From positions 2,294,001 to 2,358,000 of the forward strand of contig CAWHVG010000005.1 of the NCBI GenBank assembly GCA_963832725.1: a stretch of 64,000 nucleotides of DNA, in the 5' to 3' direction. The DNA comes from JAEZBP01 sp963832725 (GTDB lineage: Bacteria; Myxococcota_A; Polyangia; Polyangiales; Sandaracinaceae). The position numbers and the translations under genes are program-made. A model generated the notes under the pieces. The model did not search any database, was not told the origin of the DNA, and was given only the letters and a program-made list of their open reading frames with translations. Shown here piece by piece: positions 56,638 to 64,000 of the stretch. Every line of letters starts with the position of its first letter. Positions within the stretch are counted from its first letter, which is position 1.

Positions 56638-57344
56638 TCACGGGACGGACCCGTGCACCTGCGTCGTGCGGTACAATTCGCCGAACGCGAGGCGAAGCTG
56701 CCCGGGGGGCGATGGATGAGGCCGCCTCGGTGGCGCGCGAGCCGCGTCACCGCCGGCGGCGGCCACGACGCGGGCGATCTGGTCGGGCTCGGTGGCGAGC
56801 TCGACGAGGCGCATGCGCCCGCCGCAGCCCGGCGCGGGGCAGGTCTCGATGTCGACCGCGAACACTCGCTTCGAGAGCCACGGCCAGGGATGGCGACTGG
56901 GCGGAGGCGGCGGTGCGAGGGGATGCAGGTCGCTGGGCGTGAAGAGCGCCAACTGCGCATCGGCCGGCGGTGGCGCGCGTCCGGGCACGACCTCGGCGCG
57001 GGCGGTGGCACGGCCGGCGAGCACGCCGTGGTAGCGGATCAGAGCCGCCCGATGAAGTCGAGAGGATCGAGCAGGATCGCGTGCGTGCCCTTCCACGCCG
57101 CGTTGAAGCTCAGCTTCAGGCGGCCGTCAGGGTGCATCGAGAGGCGCTCCTGCGAGAGCGGAGGCCTGGCCAGGTAGCGGCAAAGGCGCTCGAGCCGCGG
57201 CCGGTCCCGGCCGTCGAACGCCACCTTCGCATGAACATTCACCCCACCGACCTCGGCGACGGGCTCGGTCGGCGAGGGCATGGCGCGCACGGGGCGAATG
57301 AGCTTGATGGTGCGCTGTCCCGGTGCGGCGCCGAGGAGCTGCAC
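56638..57344 (-). pseudogene. IS91-family transposase, C-terminal remnant
   Basis: Reading from 57344 leftwards: VNVHAKVAFDGRDRPRLERL, CRYLARPPLSQERLSMHPDG and LKLSFNAAWKGTHAILLDPL, then after a frame change near 57045 IRYHGVLAGRATARAEVVPG. The zinc-binding VFAVDIETCPAPGCGGRMRL and a Pro-rich end LRLAFGELY close it. This is the second half of an IS91/ISCR-type transposase; the HUH and catalytic Tyr half is missing, so it is dead. A scrambled second copy lies near 63116-63394. The left end abuts the IS110 fragment. Confidence 0.75.
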
Positions 57345-57736
57345 GTCGAGGGCGCCCCGAGCCCGCGTTCGACGGCATCCGCGTGCACGCGGACTTCTGC
57401 CCGAGCGCCGACGCGGACTGCAGCTGCGACATCGTCGTGACCGACGTGGGCGCCGACCTCGCCGACCAGGTCCTCATCCCGAACACAAACCTCACCATCG
57501 ACATCGCCGAGCGCTCGCTGCAGATCACCACCACGCCGTCCTGCGAGTGCCTCGGCTGCCCGTGCAGCTACTCTCTCGTGCTCGACGCGACCGAGGGGCT
57601 CCTCTCCCTCGATCTCCGTGGAGCTCGACTCCACGACACTCACGGAAGAACGCGCGGAGCAGCGAGTGGCGAGATGACCACAGCGGTGAAGACGGTGAAG
57701 CGCGGGCATCGCGGTGGCCCTCCCTGCGAGCAGTAA
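57316..57736 (+). pseudogene. Fragment of a secreted Cys-rich protein
   Basis: A domain-like stretch: RCGAEELHVEGAP, then after a one-base frame change near 57358 FDGIRVHADFCPSADADCSC, DIVVTDVGADLADQVLIPNT and SCECLGCPCSYSLVLDATEG, ending in a basic tail with TAA at 57734. The 5' part is missing where the IS91 remnant begins, so the gene was probably truncated by that insertion. Six or more cysteines suggest an exported protein. Function unknown. Confidence 0.45.
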
Positions 57737-57768
57737 GCCGAGGGGAGGGCGGGTGGTCTAGAATGCTT

Positions 57769-57934
57769 CTAGTCACCCGGAACAGCGGTGAGTGGTAAAT
57801 CCCGGCGAGCCATCGGCGCGCGAATCAAGGAACGACGACGAGGAATACCAAAGGTATTTCGAGGAGGAGTGACGCTGAGTCGCGCGTCGAGGGCCGGTGG
57901 GGTTTTGCCACGAATCGCTGAGACGGGTGACTAG
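57769..57934 (+). mobile_element. 166-bp CTAG-bounded palindromic element (copy A)
   Basis: Starts CTAGTCACCCG and ends CGGGTGACTAG. The interior is shared with the copy at 63557-63722 (GAATCAAGGAACGACGACGA; CGAGGAGGAGTGACGCTGAG), while the terminal 30-odd bases differ but remain able to pair. A central hairpin AATACC-AAA-GGTATT marks the apex. On the minus strand it is open in the CTA-G phase for almost its whole length, closed only by a TGA next to the last CTAG. Confidence 0.82.
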
Positions 57935-58108
57935 CGCAGTGTCCTCCATGCTCATGCCGGCGACCCTACGCTCGGCTCCCCGCATCGCCAACCGCAGCGC
58001 GTCCGTATCGCGACTCACCGTCTGCGCCCGAACCTTCCGGTGGCCTCGCTGCCGGCGACGATCGCGCAATCGAACGAGTTGACCGTGGGCGAGGAGATCC
58101 CCCTTCGG

Positions 58109-59831
58109 CTACGGGAGCACGTAGCCGAGGAGCTGCTCGTGGGTCTGCCCCTCGCAGCCGGGGTCGGGGCTCACGAAGTGATCGCCATTGGACGCGATGC
58201 GGCAACGATGGAGCGCGACGCGCCCGGCGCCCGGATCGGTGTAGGCGTAGCCGACCGGACCCAGCGGATGCAGCCCCTCGCAGTGCACGTCGCGGGTGAT
58301 CAGATTGTGCTGCCCGAACTGACATTCGTAGAGGAGCACGGTGCCGGGCGCATCGTCGTGGAGGAGCTTCCACGAGGATTCGGTCGTGAAGCCGCTCGGC
58401 GGGAGGCGCGAGCTGGCCCAGTGACCGCGCGTCGGGTGAACGCTGCGGGTCAAGCGCGTGTCGGGGACGTCCTCGAAGCCGCAGGAGAGCATCGGCGGAG
58501 CGGAGATCGCTCCGGTTCGCGAGCGCCCACACGGCCCAGGCGCTCTTGGCCGCGCCCGTCTCGTCGTGTAGCCCCACGCCGAGGCCCGCCGCGGTTTCCG
58601 CCGGATGATCGCGCATACGGTGGTAGATGTAGCTCTCGATCCCAGGCGTCCCGAGCACGTTGCGGAAGCTCCGGCACACCCCGTCCGCCTGCGCCGCTTG
58701 GCTCGACGGCGCGAGGGAGTTGACCCCGCTCTCGGTCAGCTGGATCTCCGCCGTCGAAGGCACCGAAGGGAACGTGGCGCGCAGCCACCCGGCGAGGGTG
58801 CCGATGTTGCCGTAGGTCACCAGCGGCCAATCGTCGGGGGAGAACTCGGGCCGCAGCAGATCCGGCGGGTACGGGTGGTAGGCGACGCGCCACGCGCGCG
58901 GCGCGACGAGCGGCGCGAAGCGGCCGAGGAAGGTCTGACCCGAGAGCAGCGGGTGCTCGGCGGCCGGCGCGTCGAGCTCGGCGCCGAAGTGATGGTCGAG
59001 CGAGATCAGCACCTTCGCCGTCGGCTGCTCGGCGAGGATCCGATCGTAGGCGGCGACGTAGCTGTCCGCGTAGGTCGACACCCATGTGTCCACGTCGCAC
59101 GGTGTGCCGGCCCCGCAGCCCACGTCGAACCAATCGTTCGAGTTGACCTCGTTGTGGATCACGAAGTCGGCGATGCGCCCGTGCCCGTGCAGGCCGTCGT
59201 AGCGGCGCGCGAGCATCCCGGCGAAGCGCCCGTAGTCGTTCGCGTCGTTCGGTGCGCAGAAGATCTCGAATCCGGCCGCGGCGGGTGAGCAGGTGCGGCC
59301 GGCGCGCGCCCAGGCAGGCACGCCGTAGACCACCGCGGTCACGACCAGCCCGCGCGCGGTCCAGTCCGTGATGGCCGCGTCGACGTTCGCGTCCACGGTG
59401 AAGCAGTGCCCGTCGTGCTCCTGCTCGGAGGAGGCGCAAGGCGGCGCGTGCACCGACGGCTCCCAGCTGCTCCAGACGAGGTTCATGGCCACGCCGCCGG
59501 TGTTGTTCCCGCTGATCTCGTCCGCGTTGGGCCAGAAGTCGGGCTGGAGGCCCTTGATGCGGTAGAGCGAGCGGGTCGGGTAGGGCAGCGGCGCGGGCCC
59601 GCCGTCCTCCGGCCTGACACCGGCATCGACACCCGGCGCGGCATCGGGCGTGGCCGGGGCGACGTCGCCGGCGTCCCTCGTCGTGCCCGCGTCGATCCGC
59701 GGCGCGCTCGCGTCGAGGTGCGACGGTCGACCGCCGTCGAGCCCATGGTCCAGGCCACCCCCGTCGGGGCCGCGGACCGCGCCACTGCACCCGACGGCCA
59801 ACGCCATCAACCACGCTGCATGCCTCGTCAT
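58109..59831 (-). CDS. Lipoprotein with glycoside-hydrolase-like TIM barrel
   Basis: 573 residues. Signal with lipobox MTRHAAWLMALAVGCSGAVR, an Asp/Gly-rich linker, then a barrel resembling clan A glycoside hydrolases (GH5/GH39 type): WSSWEPSVH, VVTAVVYGVPAWARAG, RIADFVIHNEVNSNDWFDVG with the likely acid/base Glu near residue 227, and TAEIQLTESGVNSLAPSS with the likely nucleophile Glu near 366. The C-terminal part has a Cys-rich beta domain (GTVLLYECQFGQHNLITRDV, VALHRCRIASNGDHF). An extra base near 58505 (beside GATC) breaks the frame after ANRSD; correction gives 574 codons. It probably attacks polysaccharide at the cell surface; the substrate is not evident. Confidence 0.8.
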
Positions 59832-59876
59832 GCTCCCGAGTCTACGGGCGCGATCCGTCGCGATCGACGGTGAACT

Positions 59877-60971
59877 TCACGGGCACGACCAGGCCGCCGT
59901 GATCTTCGCGCCGAAGAGCGCCTGATGCGGCCGGGCGACGGGGGTCACCGTGACCGCCAGATCGCCTCCCGACGTATCGGTGGTGACCGTGAAGAACGCG
60001 TCGCTGCGCGTCGGGTCGCTCGTGCCCGCGATGTGCGCGGCGGGGCTCGCGAGCGCAGCGTCGTAGGTGGGACCTTCGAGGTTCGTCACGTTGATGCCGT
60101 TCTCGAGGTTGCAGCCTTGATCGATGATCACGTCCGGTTGGTCGTAGAGCCACTCCACGTCTTGCGTGATCTGAAGCGACCCATTTCCGCCGGGGCACAC
60201 GTTTGCGGGAAGCGGAAAATGTCCGGTGAGTGCCTCCGCGGCGTCGGGCGGATTCGGCAATGCGCGGTAGTCGGCCGGACGCGTGAGCATCGCGGTGGCG
60301 CGGACGTACACGACGGAGGTGTCGGTCCGCGCGCCGCCCCAGACGACCAGATACGGCGGGTGGATTTCGCTCCGGTAAGGCGCGTGGCCGCAGTCGAGCA
60401 CCCCGGCGCCCTCGAGCGCGACCGCGTCTCCGACCTGCATGTCGATGGCGGGCCGGCTCCAGGTCGTGTAGCTGGCGCCGGCCCCGGCCGGCATCGCCAC
60501 GAAGGACGGGTCCATGTACATCGCCTCCCACTCGCCTTCGAAGACGCCGGTCGGGTGGTCCACGTCGGCGATGGCGTTCGCCGGCTCGAGGAACCACGCG
60601 TCCTCGGCGTCCGGCGTGACGTTGAAGTTCCAATCGATGTCGTCGTGGCTCGCGCAGAAATCGCCCTCGGGGGCGGACGTCGGGCTGTCGTACGTGCTGC
60701 CGCCCGGCGCGATCGTCCCGTGCATCTGTTGCCGAACCGCCGTCTCCGTCGAGACCGGAGCCCACTCCTGGCGCTCGACCTGGCTGCGGCAGTCCATCGC
60801 GCGGCCCGAGAGGAGGCAGTGTTGGAGCTCCAGCGCGAGCGTCTGCCAGAACAGGCGCTCGTCGGGCTGCGGGACGAGCGAGCAGCGCGGATCGGGGGAG
60901 GGCGCGCAGCCGGTCGCCGTCATCACGAAGGCGAGCACGAGAGACGGTGCAACGAGCGTAGTTCGAGGCAA
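59877..60971 (-). CDS. Lipoprotein of unknown function (364 aa)
   Basis: Signal MPRTTLVAPSLVLAFVMTAT ending in lipobox Cys 22 (TATGCA). The mature protein is rich in beta strands with scattered Cys (DPRCSLVPQPDERLFWQTLA; DFCASHDDIDWNFNVTPDAE; GAGVLDCGHAPYRSEIHPPY; FPLPANVCPGGNGSL). The tail SDAFFTVTTDTSGGDLAVTV looks like an Ig-like or beta-sandwich domain. Not recognised. It lies 45 bp upstream of the glycoside-hydrolase-like lipoprotein on the same strand, so the two are likely one operon acting at the cell surface. Complete, no frame errors. Confidence 0.82.
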   Translation of the reverse strand: MPRTTLVAPSLVLAFVMTATGCAPSPDPRCSLVPQPDERLFWQTLALELQHCLLSGRAMDCRSQVERQEWAPVSTETAVRQQMHGTIAPGGSTYDSPTSAPEGDFCASHDDIDWNFNVTPDAEDAWFLEPANAIADVDHPTGVFEGEWEAMYMDPSFVAMPAGAGASYTTWSRPAIDMQVGDAVALEGAGVLDCGHAPYRSEIHPPYLVVWGGARTDTSVVYVRATAMLTRPADYRALPNPPDAAEALTGHFPLPANVCPGGNGSLQITQDVEWLYDQPDVIIDQGCNLENGINVTNLEGPTYDAALASPAAHIAGTSDPTRSDAFFTVTTDTSGGDLAVTVTPVARPHQALFGAKITAAWSCP

Positions 60972-61173
60972 GAGGTCGGCCCTTTCTCTGGGGGCCGCGA
61001 CTTAGCATGGACCGTTCCATTTCGTCGGCGTGCCGATGTCTGCGAACGAGCGTGAACGGCCGGCCGCACCGTCGTCCCCCGTTCACATCGACGCCGTGCC
61101 GCGGCTCGCGCGCGGCGCTCTCCGAAAGCCGCGCGGGTCTCGACCCCGAGCGCCTCGTATCGAGCTTGTATCT

Positions 61174-61399
61174 ACCCCACGAGGCTGATCTGAGGCTTAC
61201 TGGTCCGGATCAACCCCTGCCGGGAGAGGGTCGCCGCGCACGGCGTGAGGCATCGTCCTCGTCGCTGAGATTGGCGCCCTCGTCCGGCGATCCTTGCTCG
61301 GACGGTATCTCGAGGCCCCATGGGAGTCCTCGCATCGACAAGCGCGAGCATGGTCGTCGGGCACGAGGCTCCCGCAGGCGGAAGATCGCCAGGAGTATC
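61174..61399 (+). ncRNA. Candidate bridge RNA region of the IS110 element
   Basis: 226 bp between the left boundary and the transposase start with no reading frame of note. IS110-group elements encode a bridge RNA in this position that pairs with target and donor DNA (established for IS621 and relatives). I did not fold it; assignment is by position alone. Confidence 0.35.
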
Positions 61400-62590
61400 A
61401 TGCGGTTTTTCGGGATCGACATCGCCTCCAAGGTCCACGTGGTCGCCGCGATCGACGCGGACGGGGAGGTTCTGCTCAAACCGACGAAGATCGAAGAGAC
61501 GGGGCCCGGGCACGAGCGGCTGCTCGAGCTGCTCGGTGATCCGTCCGACTCGCTGGTGGTGATGGAGGCCACCGGTCACTACTGGCAGAACGTGTTTGCC
61601 CGGCTGGTCACCGCGGGGTTCCAGGTGGCCGTGGTCAATCCGCTCGCGGTGCGGCGCTTCGGCCAGTCGGAGCTGAGCCGGGCCAAGACCGACGCAGCCG
61701 ATGCCCGGCTGATCGCGCGCTTCGGTCGGGCGCATCGTCCTCGGACCGCCACCGTGCCGGACGAGCAGCTCCAAGAGCTGCGCGAGCACGTCCGGCTGCG
61801 GGATCGCTGGGTGCAAGATCTCGGCGACCGGGTCCGGCAACTGCACCGCCTGGTGGACCTGGGCTTCCCGGAGTTCACCCGGCACGTGAAAGATATCGGC
61901 ACGAGCTTGGCCACCACGCTGCTGACGCGCTGCCCCACGGCAGCGGCGTTCCGGCAGGTCAAGCCGTCCACGCTCGCCAAGCTCAAGTACGACGGCCGAC
62001 ATCACGTGCCCGAAGAGCTCGCGGCGAGCCTGATCACCGCCGCGAAGAGCTCCGCGGGGATGCACCACGGCCCGGCGTACAAGCTGGGCGTCCAGACGAG
62101 CTGCGAGGACATCGCCGTGCTGCGCAAGCGCATCGGTGAGATCGACCGCACGATCAAGACGCTGATCGACTCGTCCGAGCTCGCGTCGCTGCTCCAGACG
62201 ATCGACGGGATCGGACCCACCACCACCGCACGGATCCTCGCCGAGTTCGGCGACCCCGCGAGCTACGCGTCGGCGGCAGCCTTCGCCGCGCACTTCGGCG
62301 TCGTCCCGGGAGTGAACCACTCCGGCAAGAGCACGCCCTCGCGGGCCGCCACGACCTCGCTCGGCGATCGCCGGCTACGCGCCAAGCTCTGGATGCCCAC
62401 GCTCACCGCCATCGTCCGCAACAGCTGGCTCAGGGCCTTCTACGAGGGCCTGATCGCCCGTGGAAAGCCTGCCAAGCTCGCGATCGTCGCCGCCATGCGC
62501 AAGCTGCTGACGGCCATCTACAGCGTCGCCAAGAACCGCAAGCCGTTCGTCCCGCGGCTCCCGGCGACTCCTGCAGAAAACCCTTGCTGA
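61400..62590 (+). CDS. IS110-family transposase (DEDD)
   Basis: 396 residues from ATG 61400, eight bases behind AGGAG. The N-terminal RuvC-like DEDD domain shows FFGIDIASKVHVVAAID (first Asp), VVMEATGHYWQNVFARLV (Glu) and LSRAKTDAADARLIARFG (Asp pair). A coiled region follows, then the C-terminal Tnp domain with LLQTIDGIGPTTTARILAEF and the serine-bearing VVPGVNHSGKSTPSRAATTS. Length and motifs are complete with no frame errors, so the element may be active. It catalyses bridge-RNA-guided recombination (family knowledge). Confidence 0.93.
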   Translation: MRFFGIDIASKVHVVAAIDADGEVLLKPTKIEETGPGHERLLELLGDPSDSLVVMEATGHYWQNVFARLVTAGFQVAVVNPLAVRRFGQSELSRAKTDAADARLIARFGRAHRPRTATVPDEQLQELREHVRLRDRWVQDLGDRVRQLHRLVDLGFPEFTRHVKDIGTSLATTLLTRCPTAAAFRQVKPSTLAKLKYDGRHHVPEELAASLITAAKSSAGMHHGPAYKLGVQTSCEDIAVLRKRIGEIDRTIKTLIDSSELASLLQTIDGIGPTTTARILAEFGDPASYASAAAFAAHFGVVPGVNHSGKSTPSRAATTSLGDRRLRAKLWMPTLTAIVRNSWLRAFYEGLIARGKPAKLAIVAAMRKLLTAIYSVAKNRKPFVPRLPATPAENPC

Positions 62591-62603
62591 AGGAGACGGT
62601 ATC

Positions 62604-62930
62604 TCAGCGCGCCGCCCCGCCGTGCATCCGAGCGCAGCCCTCGCTGAACAGGCTGTGCGCGCCGCGGCGGACCTCGGGGGCGCACGCCTCGAAGCCGAGG
62701 CTCGGGCAATCGACGCGGTCGAGTCGCTCCGCGATGCACGTCACCATCGCGTCGCCCTCGCAGCGCGGCGGTCGGCCGGCGAGCGGATCGCATTCGTCGC
62801 CGAGACCGCAGAAGGCGCCTGTCCCGCACGCGCCGGAGGCGGAGTACCCGGTGCGCTCCACGTCGAAGGGGGTGCTGACGGTGGGCTCAGCTCTCGCGCC
62901 GCCGTCAGCACGTCCTTCGTCCCTGGTCAT
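62604..62930 (-). pseudogene. Cys-rich secreted-protein fragment
   Basis: From ATG 62930: MTRDEGRADGGARAEPTVST, then a disulphide-type region GYSASGACGTGAFCGLGDEC, RCEGDAMVTCIAERLDRVDC and LGFEACAPEVR. It has the cysteine spacing of myxobacterial surface lipoproteins but lacks signal and N-terminal domain. It ends at the right border of the IS110 element, which probably cut it. Confidence 0.45.
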
Positions 62931-63115
62931 CGGCGCACGCGCTCGAGGTAGGCGATCCGATCTTGGAGCCGCGCAAGCTGGCTGCGGTAGGCGACGTAGC
63001 CGTCGGGGCGCAGCAGAGATGCGCACTCGGCGCTCGCGCCGATGCGGCGGTGCAGGTCGCCGGTCGTGTCCACGAACACCGCGCTCTCTGCGAGCTCGTC
63101 GGGCGGCGGGTCGGT
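62927..63115 (-). pseudogene. C-terminal tail of an FAD-dependent aromatic monooxygenase
   Basis: About 62 codons ending AYLERVRR, with AVFVDTTGDLHRRIGASAEC and SLLRPDGYVAYRSQ. RPDGYVAYR is the hallmark of the C-terminus of FAD_binding_3 hydroxylases (PheA/TfdB/MhpA type). It is fused in frame to the IS91 fragment at 63116, so only the tail survives; the flavin domain is absent. Confidence 0.6.
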
Positions 63116-63394
63116 GCGCCGCCCAGGGGGCGAAGGATGAGGCCGCCTCGGTGGGGCGCGAGCCGCGTCGCCGCCGGCAGCGGCCACGACGCGGGCGATG
63201 TGGTCGGGCTCGGTGGCGATCTCGACGAGGCGCATGCGCCAGCCGCAGCCGGGCACGGGGCAGCTCTCGATGTCGACCGTGAACACTCGCTTCAAGAGCC
63301 ACGGCCGTCAGGGTGCATCGAGCTGATCGTCAAATCGGCATGGAAGGACGGCACGAACGCGATCCTGCTCGATCCTCGCGACATTTGGCTTTAG
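63116..63394 (-). pseudogene. Scrambled IS91-family transposase pieces
   Basis: 63116-63305 (minus) repeats the zinc-binding end of the IS91 remnant at 56638 (VFTVDIESCPVPGCGWRMRL, ARVVAAAGGDAARAPPRRPH) at high identity. From about 63320 the orientation flips: on the plus strand the DNA reads IELIVKSAWKDGTNAILLDP, the part that in copy one lies on the same strand as the zinc domain. An inversion or double insertion must have occurred near 63305-63320. Not functional. Confidence 0.65.
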
Positions 63395-63560
63395 CTAGAT
63401 GTCCTCCGCGGAACTCGCAACACGATCTGGCCGGCTCTCGACGCCGATCTCGGGCGCGAGCCTCCTCGAAAATGCTTTGCATTTCCTGCGGGGACGCGCC
63501 CCCAATCTCGACGCCGATCGCTCGGCCATACCGGTCGCGACTTCCGCTTCGGACATCTAG
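63395..63560 (-). mobile_element. 166-bp CTAG-bounded palindromic element (copy C)
   Basis: Bounded by CTAGATGTCC and GGACATCTAG, with imperfect pairing continuing about 40 bp inwards. Aligned in reverse to copies A and B: CCTCCTCGA, a central hairpin AAATGC-TTT-GCATTT and GCCGATCGCTCGG correspond. Both strands are open in the CTA-G phase. It shares its right CTAG with copy B. Confidence 0.82.
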
Positions 63561-63722
63561 TCCCCCGTATCCGTAGTGAGTGCCCAATATCGGCGAGCCA
63601 TCGGCGTGCGAATCAAGGAACGACGACGAGGCGATGCCACAGCATCGTCGAGGAGGAGTGACGCTGAGTCGCGCGGCGAGAGCCGCCGAGATTGGGTAGG
63701 AATCACGGATACGGGGGACTAG
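63557..63722 (+). mobile_element. 166-bp CTAG-bounded palindromic element (copy B)
   Basis: 18-bp perfect terminal inverted repeat CTAGTCCCCCGTATCCGT / ACGGATACGGGGGACTAG with more imperfect pairing inside. Central hairpin CGATGC-CACA-GCATCG. The interior matches copy A closely. Open on the minus strand in the CTA-G phase. It shares CTAG with copy C on the left and with the 181-bp element on the right. Confidence 0.88.
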
Positions 63723-63899
63723 TACGACGGACCAGAAGTTCGGTCCGTCGTACGGCGTGGGGTGGGGGCCCCGCTTGCGGGGGAGGGGGCGCTGCCCCCT
63801 CGACCAACATGCTAGGACCGGCGCCCGACCGCCAGCTCGCCGGTGGGTTGCCAGTCGCTGCAAGGAAACCCGGATCGAACTTCCGGGCGCCGGTACTAG
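63719..63899 (-). mobile_element. 181-bp CTAG-bounded palindromic element (second copy)
   Basis: Reverse complement of the element inside the recombinase gene (11275-11455), same length, about a dozen substitutions and no gaps. The right-end stem is perfect here (GTACGACGGACC / GGTCCGTCGTAC). It abuts copy B through a shared CTAG, and its other CTAG coincides with the stop codon of the gene running off the window. Confidence 0.9.
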
Positions 63900-64000
63900 A
63901 TGCTCGTGCACCCGGTGAGGTCGAGCTGCACGTCGATGGGCACGATGCTCGAGCTGCTCACGCCTACGCCCGGTCCCGCCAACCGACTGTCGTGGGTCTC
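63896..64000 (-). CDS. C-terminus of a protein running off the window
   Basis: The last 34 codons of a minus-strand gene, reading VGVSSSSIVPIDVQLDLTGC and ending TSI-stop. The TAG stop is part of the CTAG at 63896-63899 that borders the 181-bp element, so the element appears to have inserted at the stop codon and left the protein intact. It looks like the end of a secreted beta-rich protein with a late Cys. Too short to name. Confidence 0.45.
   Translation of the reverse strand, partial: ETHDSRLAGPGVGVSSSSIVPIDVQLDLTGCTSI

Larger units (their letters stand above)
61174..62604 (+). mobile_element. IS110-family insertion sequence
   Basis: About 1.43 kb bounded by the shared hexamer GTATCT (61168-61173 and 62599-62604). 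No long inverted repeats, as expected for IS110. It contains one transposase gene and a 226-bp non-coding left end. It seems to have entered the region between the lipoprotein operon and a Cys-rich gene fragment. Borders are inferred from the repeat only. Confidence 0.65.

Noticed and set aside
63330..63911. A 193-codon minus-strand reading frame as a gene
   Set aside because: It runs exactly through three mobile repeats and their CTAG joints; the open frame is explained by the elements and has no ribosome site or signal of selection as one protein.
1..64000. tRNA or rRNA genes
   Set aside because: I scanned for tRNA T-loop and acceptor patterns and for rRNA-like stretches and found none I would support; a tRNAscan run would settle it.

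Overview
The window is about 64 kb of very GC-rich DNA from a bacterium that looks like a myxobacterium, probably near the Sandaracinaceae (inference). The supporting signs are Asp-Ala-Gly-rich linkers after lipoprotein signal peptides, a MopE-type metal-binding motif, a Thg1-like reverse polymerase, DUF2169/DUF4150 type VI secretion genes, and many zinc-ribbon membrane proteins. No rRNA or tRNA gene was recognised.

An important caveat is that many conserved genes are broken by a single extra base, and removing one or two bases usually restores a whole number of codons. Many of these extra bases sit at GATC, which reads GATTC or GAATC instead. I treat these genes as intact genes in an error-bearing assembly and give the whole gene span.

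Layout. 1-5.6 kb (minus): reductive pyrimidine degradation operon (beta-ureidopropionase, dihydropyrimidinase, class III aminotransferase, preT, preA). 5.8-7.5 kb: small hypothetical genes and a PIN-domain gene. 7.5-8.2 kb: a 21-bp tandem array and a 98-bp direct repeat. 8.3-12.1 kb: a nested mobile locus in which a Y1 (RAYT-like) transposase gene is split by a 2.8-kb serine-recombinase element, itself interrupted in frame by a 181-bp CTAG-bounded element. 12.3-13.6 kb: Thg1-like gene and a neighbour. 14.2-18.5 kb: VgrG, DUF2169 and PAAR-like/muramidase effector. 18.7-25.2 kb: thioredoxin/rhodanese pair, YceI, AlkZ-like glycosylase, lipoproteins and membrane proteins. 25.3-28 kb: internally deleted beta-carbonic anhydrase beside sbtA/sbtB bicarbonate uptake genes. 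29.3-37.2 kb: SrfB/SrfC-like operon pairing an actin-like ATPase with a dynamin-like GTPase. 37.4-46 kb: MopE lipoprotein, a 500-bp stretch of phased A-tracts, receiver, Sel1, EAL and CheY/TPR-type proteins. 46.4-51.8 kb: tripartite CzcCBA-like metal efflux operon. 52-61 kb: zinc-ribbon membrane protein, pirin, aldehyde dehydrogenase, IS remnants, and two lipoproteins, one a likely glycoside hydrolase. 61.2-64 kb: IS110 element, scrambled IS91 pieces, and three CTAG-bounded elements chained end to end.

The most novel signal is the family of CTAG-bounded palindromic elements (166 and 181 bp). They appear to duplicate CTAG, add 162 or 177 bp net (both multiples of three), and are open in one frame. 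They resemble the in-frame palindromic elements known from Rickettsia.
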